Below are positions 1 through 8,862 of a stretch of 15,687 nucleotides of DNA, piece after piece. The translations under genes and the position numbers were made by a program. Numbering within the stretch: the stretch's first letter is position 1; every line of letters begins with the position of its first letter. The notes below the pieces were generated by a model. That model did no database searches and was not told where the DNA came from. It saw only the letters and a program-made list of their open reading frames with translations. Source of the stretch: Verrucomicrobiota bacterium (GTDB lineage: Bacteria > Verrucomicrobiota > Verrucomicrobiia > Opitutales > Coraliomargaritaceae); assembly GCA_027620575.1 (NCBI GenBank), contig JAQCDT010000014.1:1-15687 (forward strand), in the 5' to 3' direction.

Positions 1-26
1 ACGACTAAACCAAAGAGAATTTTCCT

Positions 27-1004
27 ATGCCATTAATAACTTATAGAGAAGCGATCAAACAAGCACTCGCCGAAGAAATCGAGCGAGACGAAAATGTATG
101 TATATTGGGTGAAGAGGTCGCTCAATACAATGGAGCTTACAAGGTCACTGAAGGGCTTTGGGACAAGTACGGAGATAAGCGTGTTATTGATACGCCGATT
201 TCTGAAGCAGCTTTCTCCGGTCTAGCGATTGGTGCCTCCATGCTTGGGATACGACCGGTTGTTGAGATGATGTTTATGAGCTTTTCTTATGTTGCATTCG
301 ACCAACTATTTAACAACGCCTCCTTCTGCCGATATATGTCTGGCGGATTAATGAATGTCCCTATCGTAGTTCGTGGTCCAGCAAATGGAGGAACGAATGT
401 CGGAGCGACACACTCCCATACGCCTGAAAATTTGGTTGCGAATCATCCGGGATTGAAAGTGGTATGCCCTTCGAACGCTTACGACGCAAAAGGTTTAATG
501 AAAAGTGCAATTCGCGATAATGATCCTGTATTTGTCATGGAAAATACATTGCTTTACGGAGAAAAATGGGAAGTTCCAGAAGAAGAGTATGTTGTCGAAC
601 TAGGCGTGGCCAATGTGCTTAAAGAAGGTAGTGACATTTCTATCATCACTCATGGACGATGTGCTATGATTTCTTTGAAAGCAGCGGAGATACTTGCAGA
701 AAAGCACAATATTAATGCAGAAGTCATCGACTTGCGCTCGATCCGCCCTCTCGATGAAACAACAATTTTAAATTCTGTTAAAAAGACACACCGTGCCGTT
801 TTAGTTGAAGAAAACAAACCATTCTGTGGAGTGGATGCACAAATTTCTCACCTCATACAGTACAAGGCATTTGATGATTTAGATGCACCGGTTCACCGAG
901 TCTCTGCAATTGATGCACCACAAATTTATTCAAAGCCTCTTGAAGATTGGCAGATTCCAAATGAAGAACGAATTATTGAAAGAGTGCTTAAGTGCCTTGC
1001 ATAA
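27..1004 (+). CDS. pdhB: Pyruvate dehydrogenase E1 component, beta subunit
   Basis: This is the beta half of the heterotetrameric, thiamine-diphosphate-dependent E1 that decarboxylates pyruvate and passes the acetyl group to E2 lipoate in the cytoplasm. The 325 residues match the usual length of about 325. Visible family marks are the N-terminal TYREA segment, GEEV at about 28-31, the ISEAAFSG block with the ThDP-activating glutamate E60, the GATHSHTPE histidine loop (127-134), and GLKVVCPSN followed by the C-terminal transketolase-like half (RSIRPLD, LVEENKPFCG). The start has only a weak purine stretch (AAAGAGAA) upstream. The E2 gene follows after 27 bp on the same strand, so the two are almost certainly co-transcribed. 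An E1-alpha gene probably lies just upstream: TAA at 6-8 could be its stop, but nothing more is visible. A related 2-oxoacid E1-beta (branched-chain or acetoin) is possible, but the PDH-type partner argues for pyruvate. Confidence 0.93.
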   Translation: MPLITYREAIKQALAEEIERDENVCILGEEVAQYNGAYKVTEGLWDKYGDKRVIDTPISEAAFSGLAIGASMLGIRPVVEMMFMSFSYVAFDQLFNNASFCRYMSGGLMNVPIVVRGPANGGTNVGATHSHTPENLVANHPGLKVVCPSNAYDAKGLMKSAIRDNDPVFVMENTLLYGEKWEVPEEEYVVELGVANVLKEGSDISIITHGRCAMISLKAAEILAEKHNINAEVIDLRSIRPLDETTILNSVKKTHRAVLVEENKPFCGVDAQISHLIQYKAFDDLDAPVHRVSAIDAPQIYSKPLEDWQIPNEERIIERVLKCLA

Positions 1005-1031
1005 ATTAACTTTTAAAACATTGATATAAAT

Positions 1032-2342
1032 ATGGCGACACTAATTGAAATGCCCAAATTGAGCGATACCATGACCGTGGGAACATTGGTCAACTGGCTA
1101 AAAAAAGAAGGCGACCCTGTCGCAAATGGAGACATGATTGCCGAGGTTGAAACAGACAAAGCGACCATGGAAGTGGAGTGCTTTGAAGACGGCGTTTTAA
1201 TTAAACAATATTGCAAAGAAGGTGAAGAGGTCCCTGTAGGCGGAGCGATTGCTGCGATTGGTGAAGCAGGAGAATCTGCGCCTTCTGTAGAAGCTCCTAC
1301 GGAAACTGCTACACCGGAAGTCAGCACACCTGAAACGACTCAGCCCGCTTCCGAAACAGACACCCCTGTTGAGCCGACCATCGAGACGCCTGCTCCTACA
1401 CCGTCTGAACCTGTCGTGATTGCTTCGTCCAATAATGAACGAGTGAAAGCCTCTCCCCTTGCTCGCAAGATTGCAGAAAGCAAAGGAATCGATTTAAATC
1501 AAATCAAAGGGTCTGGTCCTAATGGTCGGATTGTGAAAGCAGACTTAGAAGCAATTAAAGAAGCCGTTGCTAACAGTGTGCAATCAAGCGAAGCTAAAGC
1601 ACCTGCACCGGCAGCGATTGAAGCTGTGCCTACATTAGAAGCACTGGATATTCCTGTTTCTAATATGCGTAAAAGTATTGCCAGTGCCTTAGTTGCTTCC
1701 AAAACACAAGCACCACATTTTTATTTACAAATCGAAGTAGACGGCGCTCCTCTTGCCAACTTGAGGAAAGAACTCAATCAGCGTCTCGCCGATCTACCGA
1801 AGGAACATGGAGGTGTTAAATTTTCCGTGAATGACTTAACTTTGAAAGCTTCCGCAGAAGCAATCAAGCGGGTACCGGCAATTAATCGTTCTTGGGAAGG
1901 CAACACTATTAAACAGCACCCAAATGTGGACCTTGCATTCGGAGTAGCAATTGATGATGGCTTAGTCACCCCAGTGATTCGGTCAGCCGAAAATAAATCA
2001 CTTCGCCAAGTCAGCAATGAAGCGAAAAGTTTGATCAGGAAAGCTAGGGATAAAAAATTAGCCCCGAATGAAATGAGCGGCTCTACCTTTACGGTAACAA
2101 ACTTAGGAATGTTCGGCATTTCAGATTTTTATGGAATCATTAATCCAGGAAATGCAGCCATATTAAGCATTGGTGCCACAATCAAGCGACCCATTGTTAA
2201 TGATAAAGACGAAATTGTTATCGGACAAACTATGAAAATTGGGCTTTCGGGAGATCATAGAGTTATTGATGGTGCTGTCGGTGCTCAGTATTTGCTCGCT
2301 CTGAAAGAAATTCTTGAGACGCCTGCTTTGATGCTGGTTTAG
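1032..2342 (+). CDS. pdhC: Dihydrolipoamide acetyltransferase (E2 of pyruvate dehydrogenase)
   Basis: This E2 core subunit moves the acetyl group from its swinging lipoyl arm to CoA. In its 436 residues an N-terminal lipoyl domain (about 1-76) carries the lipoylated lysine K43 in ETDKATME. A long Ala/Pro/Thr/Glu-rich flexible linker (about 80-135) follows. The peripheral-subunit-binding domain lies at about 138-174 (ASPLARKIAESKGID, GSGPNGRIVKADL). After a second linker comes the catalytic domain (about 205-436), with the active-site motif SGDHRVIDGA at 406-415 (H409, D413). There is one lipoyl domain, as in alphaproteobacterial and mitochondrial-type enzymes. The start at 1032 puts MATLIEMPKLSDTM at the N-terminus, exactly where lipoyl domains begin. 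No Shine-Dalgarno is present, so translation may be coupled to pdhB. No E3 (lpd) gene is in the window. Confidence 0.94.
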   Translation: MATLIEMPKLSDTMTVGTLVNWLKKEGDPVANGDMIAEVETDKATMEVECFEDGVLIKQYCKEGEEVPVGGAIAAIGEAGESAPSVEAPTETATPEVSTPETTQPASETDTPVEPTIETPAPTPSEPVVIASSNNERVKASPLARKIAESKGIDLNQIKGSGPNGRIVKADLEAIKEAVANSVQSSEAKAPAPAAIEAVPTLEALDIPVSNMRKSIASALVASKTQAPHFYLQIEVDGAPLANLRKELNQRLADLPKEHGGVKFSVNDLTLKASAEAIKRVPAINRSWEGNTIKQHPNVDLAFGVAIDDGLVTPVIRSAENKSLRQVSNEAKSLIRKARDKKLAPNEMSGSTFTVTNLGMFGISDFYGIINPGNAAILSIGATIKRPIVNDKDEIVIGQTMKIGLSGDHRVIDGAVGAQYLLALKEILETPALMLV

Positions 2343-2358
2343 ATGGCTCTCTTTGCGC

Positions 2359-2385
2359 CCGATGCATCCATCGGTATTCATTTTT
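2359..2385 (+). terminator. Possible intrinsic terminator of the PDH operon
   Basis: A perfect 6-bp stem CCGATG/CATCGG with the four-base loop CATC (2359-2374) is followed by a U-rich stretch ending in TTTTT (2381-2385). It starts 17 bp after the E2 stop. The stem is short and the T-run is offset by six bases, so this would be a weak terminator and partial read-through into glnD is possible. Confidence 0.4.
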
Positions 2386-2422
2386 ACTTTATTAAAGATG
2401 AATTCTCTGTAGAACAACGTAT

Positions 2423-2451
2423 AGGAGGATACCATGCTTAAACCTTTGTAA
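2423..2451 (+). other. Five-codon mini-ORF (MLKPL) with strong Shine-Dalgarno upstream of glnD
   Basis: AGGAGG at 2423-2428 sits five bases before ATG at 2434, which opens MLKPL and stops at TAA 2449-2451. This is the only consensus Shine-Dalgarno I see ahead of any start in the window. The mini-ORF is in frame with the glnD ATG at 2476 (14 codons apart), so without the single TAA it would be an N-terminal extension of GlnD. It may be a leader peptide whose termination feeds re-initiation at glnD, a relic of an older GlnD start, or chance. Function is unknown. Confidence 0.4.
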
Positions 2452-2475
2452 TACTGCGTTCCTCATCGTAATCCT

Positions 2476-5268
2476 ATGCCAGCTAAAAATCAAAGCATCC
2501 TTAAACGACTTAGAAGCCACGCACAAAAACGCTTGGTTTTTGAGCCTGGCATTCCACGAAATCAACAACTGTCTTCCTACAAACGCTTTTTAGAGCTCGA
2601 AAATAAAATGCTCAAGCGTTGGCACCTACAAGGTGAGTCAGGCAAAGAAATTTGCCAGATGCGTGCTATGATGATTGATGTAGTCATTGAAAATCTTTTT
2701 TTATCCGCACTTGATTTATACCTAACAAAATATGGCAAATTAAAATTTCGCATGGCGGTTGTCGCCACCGGAGGCTACGGACGCGCAGAGTTAAATCCGC
2801 ATAGTGATATCGATGTCATGTTTCTTTATCCAGACGATGCCGAATCTAAAGCCCTCACTCAATTTCAAGAATTGATGGCTGAAGAAATCCTCTACCCACT
2901 TTGGGACTTAGGCTTAAAAGTCGGTCATGCTTCACGAAATACCAAAGAGGTTTTAAAGGAAATTAATAAAGAAATTCAGTCAAAAAATGCGATACTCGAA
3001 TCGAGATTTATCTGTGGGTCTCAACCTTTATTTAAAGAAATGATCGGAAGCTTTCTTGAGAACATAAAGAAAGATCCGTCCACAAAATACATCGAACAAC
3101 GACTGAAAGATGAATCGGAACGCCACTTAAAATTTGGCAAAACATTATATGTTCAAGAGCCTGACATTAAAAATGGTGTCGGCGGACTGAGAGATTATCA
3201 AAATATTCTCTGGATCGCAAAAATCAAATTTGGATGTCATTCCTTTAAAGACTTAGCCAAGCGTAAACTTTTACGCCCTGATGAACAGAGAGATATTGAG
3301 AAGGCTTACGACTTTTTATTACGGGTTCGAAATGAAGTTCATTATCAGAACAAACGCCCAACTGATAAAATTGACTTGGAGCAACAGTTGAAAATAGCCA
3401 CTCAATTAAATTATACGCAAAGAGATTCTTTTGAACGGCTGACTGCACTGATGCAGGATTATTATTCAGCAGCTAGGACAATCTATTCTATTTCTGAATT
3501 ACTAAAAGAGCGATTTTTCAATATTGAGAAAAATAAAACTAAACGCTTTTCTTTTTTGGATGCGCTGAGAGCGCACCAAAGAAAATCCGCCAAAGAAATC
3601 GATGGTTTTATCATCCAAAAAGGAGTCCTATTCACTCATAAAAATGATATCTTTACTAAAGATCCCAATCGCTTGATCCGTGTCTTTAGAATTAAGCAGC
3701 AATTTAATGTTTCATTAGACATAACTCTCAAAAATAAGATCACCAACTCGATTCCGCTAATTGATAACCAAGTGATCAATTCTCCCGATGCGGCGGATAG
3801 TTTTAAAGCAATCTTAAATGCACCAGGAGAAGTCTACCCAATTTTAAAAGAGATGCATTTTCTTGGGGTTCTCGGCCGCTACATTCCCGAGTTTGGAGAA
3901 TTAACCTGCTTAATACAGCACGAGTACTACCACAGATATACCGCAGATGAGCATGTTTTACGGACGATTCGCCACCTAGATAATGTGTTTAAGAAACAAA
4001 CGCCTATGGATGTCCCATATGAAAAGGAATTAAGGAAAAATAACGCCCCGCATTTACTGTATATCACTTTATTATTACACGATATCGGTAAATCCGATGG
4101 CATTAAGGGACATGCTGAGAGCGGTGCGATACTTGCAGAACCCATTCTTAAACGTCTCGGCTATAAAAAAGGTAATCAGAAAAAAATTCTCTTTATTATT
4201 CAAAAACATTTAGAAATGGCACGATTCTGGCAACGCTATGATTTAGATGACATACAAACGGCTATTTCATTCTCAGAAATTATTAAAGATGCGGAACTCT
4301 TACGCTTTCTTTCAGTTCACACCTATTGCGATGCAAAAGGGACTGCCCCGACTCTGTGGAATCATTTTAAAGATAGCATGCACCAAACACTCTTTGCTAG
4401 AACCCTTGAAATCCTGAACAATCAATCGAATCTCGAAACGCAATACAAAGAATATAAAGCCATGCTAAAAAAAGATGTATTACAATTATCCTTAGGAAAT
4501 CTGCCCGAAGAAGAAGTCGAGGCGCACTTTAGCCTGCTTCCAGAGCGCTATTTCGTGAATACAAGTGCCAATGAAGCGATATTACACCTGAATATGATTA
4601 ATCGTCTGCTTTCACAGATTCAAAATGCAGATTCCATCGGCTCCTTATCTCCAATCATTGATTGGAGAGATGACAAGAATCTCGGTATGTCGGTCATAAA
4701 TATAGTTACTTGGGATAGAGCCGGCTTATTTTACAAATTAGCAGGAGCATTAACACTTTCTGAACTCGCTATCATCAGCACAAGAGCCATTTCAAGAAAA
4801 GATCATATTACTATCGATACGTTTTACGTAGTTGATTTAGATGGCAAATACGTCAGCGATCCAAAAGTTAAAGAAACCTTTAAAGAAAAAGTAGAGAGTG
4901 CTTTGGTTCACGGAAAAGATCTCACAGAAGAAATTTTTGCACTTGAGAAAAAATATCTACAAGCAGACGCTAAAGTAAACAAATTGCCGTCTCCATTTCC
5001 ACCAAGTGTAGAAGTCTATCACGAACTTTCTTTGCATAGAACGATTATTGAAGTTCAGGCAAAAGACCAAATCGCCCTTCTTTTTAAAATTACCCAGCTA
5101 ATCACCGACAAAGGTTTTGATATTAGCTTCGCCCGTATTGCCACGGAACGAGGCATTGCTATGGATACATTCTATATTGAAAATTTAAATCTCAATGAAT
5201 CGACCAATACATCGGATCTATTAGACCTTCGAGGTGAGATCGAAAAGATCATTAAGGGCAACGAATAA
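2476..5268 (+). CDS. glnD: Bifunctional PII uridylyltransferase / uridylyl-removing enzyme GlnD
   Basis: GlnD senses glutamine and adds or removes UMP on PII proteins (GlnB/GlnK), setting glutamine synthetase activity and nitrogen gene expression. The 930 residues compare with about 890 in E. coli. The nucleotidyltransferase domain carries GGYGRAEL (99-106) and the metal-binding pair SDID (D111, D113). A helical GlnD/GlnE-type linker follows, including EQRLKDESERHLKFG and the NGVGGLRDYQ segment. The HD domain supplies H486, H493 and the HD pair 535-536 (LLLHDIGKS), which catalyses uridylyl removal. Two ACT domains begin near 740 (VINIVTWDRAGLFYKLAGAL) and 855 (TIIEVQAKDQIALLFKITQL). All catalytic motifs are present, so both activities are expected. 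The ATG at 2476 has no Shine-Dalgarno; an AGGAGG lies upstream in the same frame but is cut off by a TAA. A histidine kinase gene follows after 49 bp. Confidence 0.95.
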   Translation: MPAKNQSILKRLRSHAQKRLVFEPGIPRNQQLSSYKRFLELENKMLKRWHLQGESGKEICQMRAMMIDVVIENLFLSALDLYLTKYGKLKFRMAVVATGGYGRAELNPHSDIDVMFLYPDDAESKALTQFQELMAEEILYPLWDLGLKVGHASRNTKEVLKEINKEIQSKNAILESRFICGSQPLFKEMIGSFLENIKKDPSTKYIEQRLKDESERHLKFGKTLYVQEPDIKNGVGGLRDYQNILWIAKIKFGCHSFKDLAKRKLLRPDEQRDIEKAYDFLLRVRNEVHYQNKRPTDKIDLEQQLKIATQLNYTQRDSFERLTALMQDYYSAARTIYSISELLKERFFNIEKNKTKRFSFLDALRAHQRKSAKEIDGFIIQKGVLFTHKNDIFTKDPNRLIRVFRIKQQFNVSLDITLKNKITNSIPLIDNQVINSPDAADSFKAILNAPGEVYPILKEMHFLGVLGRYIPEFGELTCLIQHEYYHRYTADEHVLRTIRHLDNVFKKQTPMDVPYEKELRKNNAPHLLYITLLLHDIGKSDGIKGHAESGAILAEPILKRLGYKKGNQKKILFIIQKHLEMARFWQRYDLDDIQTAISFSEIIKDAELLRFLSVHTYCDAKGTAPTLWNHFKDSMHQTLFARTLEILNNQSNLETQYKEYKAMLKKDVLQLSLGNLPEEEVEAHFSLLPERYFVNTSANEAILHLNMINRLLSQIQNADSIGSLSPIIDWRDDKNLGMSVINIVTWDRAGLFYKLAGALTLSELAIISTRAISRKDHITIDTFYVVDLDGKYVSDPKVKETFKEKVESALVHGKDLTEEIFALEKKYLQADAKVNKLPSPFPPSVEVYHELSLHRTIIEVQAKDQIALLFKITQLITDKGFDISFARIATERGIAMDTFYIENLNLNESTNTSDLLDLRGEIEKIIKGNE

Positions 5269-5317
5269 ACGACTCTTATAACTTGATTCTTTTCTAAGTT
5301 ATTCAAATATAAGGCTT

Positions 5318-7051
5318 ATGAATACTTCAGATAGTATTTTAGCCACAATTGATTCGATAAATGAAATCAATGAGTCTATCTACGGTTCCTATAATTTAAA
5401 GGATGCTTTCCATACGATTTTAGAGAAGGTTAACCATCACTTCTCGTTAAACTTCGCCATCATTGGAATCGTGAATGAAGATCGCCAAGTGGTAGAAATT
5501 GAAATCTCCAAAGGCATCACTGAAACAATCGACCCAATACCATTTAAACAAAGTATCATCGGCTGGACGGCATTTTATCGTAAGCCTGTCCTTATAAAAA
5601 ATTCTAAAAAAGAAAGTAAGCTCACACTACTTTCTCCTGATTCCATGTCCGCTATTACAATTCCTATGATTTTAAATGGCAAAACCATTGGCGTGATGCA
5701 CATAGAAAGCAAGCAAGCCGAGCAATATAGCTCAGACGACCTAAAAATTGCCACTGCTTTTGCCAATGAAGCAGGGAAAGTGATTTCGAATATTTGGTTG
5801 GTTGATCAATTAAAAAGCAAAACCGACCAACTTTATTCGCTGGTCAATCTCAGCCGAAACCTTGTAGCTAAACTCGATCGAAATTCCATTCTGATAAACC
5901 TCGCGCAAGAAACACGAACTTTGCTTAAATGTCATTCTTGTGCCTTATTTTTGATCTCGCCTGATAAAAATATTTTAGACCTACATACTATGGTCAATTC
6001 GACCGGTATCTTAAATGACACCAGTCAAATAGACCTTAGAGAGAGTGCCATCGGTGGTGCCTTAAAACGTAAAAAGCAAATTGAGATTCACAATATTCTT
6101 TATACCGAGGAAAATGAATTCAACAGTATTATCTTAAGAGATTCACTCTACTCGATGCTGGTCACTCCAATCATTTTTCAAAATAAGGTGGTTGGTGTGC
6201 TGAATGCATATAGCCAAGAAAAACATCGCTTCAGTGATGACGAAAAACGAACTGCTTTTGCCTTAGCTGACCTAGGAGCCATGACCCTTGAAAATGCACG
6301 CCTTTATGAGAAAACATTTACCAGTGAAGAAATACTTCGAAAGAATGAAAAGCTCACCACCTTAGGACTGCTTTCAGCAGAAATTGCTCACGAAATTCGT
6401 AATCCTCTAACGGTGATCAAATTACTTTTTCAAACGCTCGACTTACAATTTGATGCTTCCGATCCAAGGTCAAAAGATGCTGAACTCATTACTGAAAGAA
6501 TCAATCACCTTGAAACTATTGTAGAAAGAGTTCTCGGATTTAGCCACCGAAACCACAACACCAAATCGCGAAATTGCTTATCTACATTAGTAGAAGAATC
6601 GCTTCAACTTGTTCGCTTAAAATTAAACCAATTGAAAATTGATATCTCTTTAGAAAAGTCCGATGAGGATCTATTTATTGAAGCGAATAAAGGACAGATA
6701 CAACAAGTGATTTTAAATCTTATCTTCAATGCGAGCCAAGCCATCTCAAAATCGGGCGGCAAGATTCACATTAAGCTATCAAAAGACAACCAATTTGTGT
6801 ATTTCAACATTCAGGATAATGGTCATGGTATACCCGAATCGATTAAAGACCGAATCTTTGAATCCTTCCTGACTAATCGAAGCGAAGGCACAGGCTTAGG
6901 CTTATCTATCGCCAAGCGAATATTAGCCAGTCACCGAGGAAACATTTCTCTGATTAAATCAGACCCTGAAGGCACTGTATTTGAATTTGCCCTTCCGCTT
7001 TCTTATTCCTCAGAAAACAACCCTTCAATTGCATCTTCTAAAAGCGAATAG
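5318..7051 (+). CDS. Soluble sensor histidine kinase, GAF-GAF-HisKA-HATPase
   Basis: This 577-residue cytoplasmic kinase has no signal peptide or membrane segment. Two GAF-type sensor domains lie at about 20-155 and 180-325; each ends in the typical ITIPMILNGKTIGVMHIES or VTPIIFQNKVVGVLNAYSQ strand pair. A HisKA domain carries the phospho-acceptor H358 in AHEIRNPLTVIK. The HATPase_c domain shows the N-box asparagine N471 (NLIFNASQAI), the G1 box DNGHG (500-504) and the G2 box GTGLGLS (524-530). It is thus expected to be catalytically active. The sensed ligand cannot be read from sequence. No response regulator is in the window, so it is an orphan here. It follows glnD by 49 bp on the same strand and may share its transcript. 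The HEIRNPLTVIK/ATPase pattern resembles NtrB- and ZraS-like kinases, which makes a nitrogen link attractive but unproven. Its last 16 codons overlap the dsbD 3' end on the other strand. Confidence 0.88.
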   Translation: MNTSDSILATIDSINEINESIYGSYNLKDAFHTILEKVNHHFSLNFAIIGIVNEDRQVVEIEISKGITETIDPIPFKQSIIGWTAFYRKPVLIKNSKKESKLTLLSPDSMSAITIPMILNGKTIGVMHIESKQAEQYSSDDLKIATAFANEAGKVISNIWLVDQLKSKTDQLYSLVNLSRNLVAKLDRNSILINLAQETRTLLKCHSCALFLISPDKNILDLHTMVNSTGILNDTSQIDLRESAIGGALKRKKQIEIHNILYTEENEFNSIILRDSLYSMLVTPIIFQNKVVGVLNAYSQEKHRFSDDEKRTAFALADLGAMTLENARLYEKTFTSEEILRKNEKLTTLGLLSAEIAHEIRNPLTVIKLLFQTLDLQFDASDPRSKDAELITERINHLETIVERVLGFSHRNHNTKSRNCLSTLVEESLQLVRLKLNQLKIDISLEKSDEDLFIEANKGQIQQVILNLIFNASQAISKSGGKIHIKLSKDNQFVYFNIQDNGHGIPESIKDRIFESFLTNRSEGTGLGLSIAKRILASHRGNISLIKSDPEGTVFEFALPLSYSSENNPSIASSKSE

Positions 7052-8862
7052 CTAAGGTTTTGCGGTAAAATTTGCTCTGTACCATCAGGGGCTTTCAACA
7101 CATACAGAGGTACGCCTGAGCGACCATAGCTCTCTAAAGCTCGTGTAATTTTTGGATCTTTCAATGTCCAATCAGCCACAAATAAACGGATTCCATATCG
7201 CTCAAATAAAGACTCAGTCTTTTCTTTTCTTAACACCAAGACTTTGTTACTTTGGCAAATCAAACACCAGCTCGCCGTAAAATCAATAAACACACCCTGC
7301 CCCGACTCAAGTGCCCCTCTAACCGATTCTTCTGACCATTTTTCCCAGCTTCCCTCCTGAAAAGATTTCGCTTCTATCCTACCCTCATCATAAAGCTGAG
7401 CTAAATGCTGACTGACAAAAAATCCTGGCACCAAAATCAAAATTAGACTGACTAACTTTGCTCGCTTTCGAACCTCTTTACTTTCAGAAACTCGTCCCCA
7501 ACGACCTAATAGGTAACTCGCCAGTAAAACAAAAACCAAAATGAGCAAGATGAGCAGCACTCCATCAACGCCAACAGATTGATCCACTACCCAAACAAGG
7601 AAAGCCGTAGAGACAATCAGCAACACACCCATCACTTGACGAAATCGAACCATCCACTCACCTGGCTTTGGCAAAAATTTTAATAAGCCTGGAACCCAAG
7701 ATAGAAGCAAAAAAGGAAAAGCCATACCAAGACCAATCAAAGCAAAAATCAAGATTCCCAAACCAGTATTTACCTGCAAAGCAATGCCACTCACTCCACC
7801 AATAAAAGGACCTACACACGGTGCTCCTACCACCGCAGCAAGAACTCCAGTAGCAAATGAGCCCACCCAGTCCGAACGATTTGAGACAGAGGCATTGGAG
7901 AGACGCGCCAAACTCGAGCCAATCTCATAAACTCCCAGCATATTTAATCCTAGTATAAAGAATAAGATAATTAAGAAGGTAATGAAAAAGGGATCTTGTA
8001 ATTGAAAGCCCCAACCGACTTCTTCACCTAAACTTCGTAAGCCCATTAAGACGATTGCCAAAACAACAAAACTCAAAATCACACCTAGTGTGTACATCAG
8101 ACCATGAACAAAACGTTTTGAAGAATCACCACCTGCATGGTCAATTAAACTGAAAACTTTGATTGAAAGCACCGGTAGTACACAGGGCATCAAATTTAAA
8201 ATTGCACCACCGAGAAACGCCGCAATAAACCAACCTAAAATACCCATTTCTAAAAAACGATTTTCTAAACTTTGGTTTTCTTTGGAAACAACTCTTTTTA
8301 GCAAGCCATTCAAATATTCGCTCGCACCTGTTGCTTTATCCATCTCGGATATACGCCACTTAAACGAAACGCTTTCCGATCCAAAAATACACACGTCTTT
8401 GCACAAGATCCAATCAATTTTGGCAGATACCTCAAGTGCTTCTCCTAATGCATATTCCATAGGGCTTTCTTTATCCCTAATTAAGCGATAAAGAAAAACT
8501 GTTTGTCCATCATAGCCATAGCCCATAAAGCCACCATAATCAAAGAGCCTCGGCTCAGGATGATTCACCGCTTCCACTCGATAGCCCTCTGGTAAGTTCC
8601 AAGAGAGTGTTGGTTCCAATAACTCAGTCCCAATTCCAGCCCAATAAAAATGCCAGCCTGCTTCAGCTTCTATTTGCACCCCAATCAAAGGGCCATCACC
8701 ACTTGCGGACTCATTGCCTAAAGCAATTTCTACTTTGTCGGACAACAGTTGTATTGTGATCGCTTTTGCTTCGCTCGTATTCTCAGCCAGAGCTAAGCTT
8801 TGGCCGATAAACAAAAACAGTCCAAAGCTCCAAATAAGCATCTGTATCACAATTTTAAACAT
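7003..8862 (-). CDS. dsbD: Thiol:disulfide interchange protein, DsbD family
   Basis: DsbD carries electrons from cytoplasmic thioredoxin across the inner membrane to periplasmic oxidoreductases, including those for cytochrome c maturation and disulfide isomerisation. The 619 residues begin with a signal peptide (about 1-26, cut near LALA-EN). An N-terminal periplasmic domain follows, with the cysteine pair C154/C158 (WILCKDVC). The multi-helix DsbD transmembrane domain spans about 205-480 and has the two essential membrane cysteines C227 (LNLMPCVLP) and C349 (VVGAPCVGP). The C-terminal thioredoxin domain has WCLIC (C533/C536) and a cis-proline P585 (SGVPLYV). All three redox pairs are present. 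It is transcribed divergently from def, with 122 bp between the start codons. No Shine-Dalgarno is visible; TTGATT (8897-8892) and TACAGT (8875-8870), 16 bp apart, could form a promoter placing the start of transcription at the ATG. Its final codons overlap the kinase gene. Confidence 0.92.
   Translation of the reverse strand: MFKIVIQMLIWSFGLFLFIGQSLALAENTSEAKAITIQLLSDKVEIALGNESASGDGPLIGVQIEAEAGWHFYWAGIGTELLEPTLSWNLPEGYRVEAVNHPEPRLFDYGGFMGYGYDGQTVFLYRLIRDKESPMEYALGEALEVSAKIDWILCKDVCIFGSESVSFKWRISEMDKATGASEYLNGLLKRVVSKENQSLENRFLEMGILGWFIAAFLGGAILNLMPCVLPVLSIKVFSLIDHAGGDSSKRFVHGLMYTLGVILSFVVLAIVLMGLRSLGEEVGWGFQLQDPFFITFLIILFFILGLNMLGVYEIGSSLARLSNASVSNRSDWVGSFATGVLAAVVGAPCVGPFIGGVSGIALQVNTGLGILIFALIGLGMAFPFLLLSWVPGLLKFLPKPGEWMVRFRQVMGVLLIVSTAFLVWVVDQSVGVDGVLLILLILVFVLLASYLLGRWGRVSESKEVRKRAKLVSLILILVPGFFVSQHLAQLYDEGRIEAKSFQEGSWEKWSEESVRGALESGQGVFIDFTASWCLICQSNKVLVLRKEKTESLFERYGIRLFVADWTLKDPKITRALESYGRSGVPLYVLKAPDGTEQILPQNLSYSLLEDAIEGLFSEE

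Noticed and set aside
1778..2119. Antisense reading frame of 113 codons inside the E2 gene
   Set aside because: Shadow of a well-defined catalytic domain on the other strand; no recognisable protein features or start signal. Other antisense frames in glnD, dsbD and metH were dropped for the same reason.
2163..2435. Antisense 90-codon frame covering the E2 end and the gap before glnD
   Set aside because: Mostly complementary to the conserved E2 C-terminus, with no domain-like sequence and no promoter or Shine-Dalgarno.
5278..5302. Inverted repeat ATAACTT/AAGTTAT between glnD and the kinase
   Set aside because: A weak 7-bp AT-rich stem with an 11-base loop and no T-run; not distinguishable from chance in this sequence.
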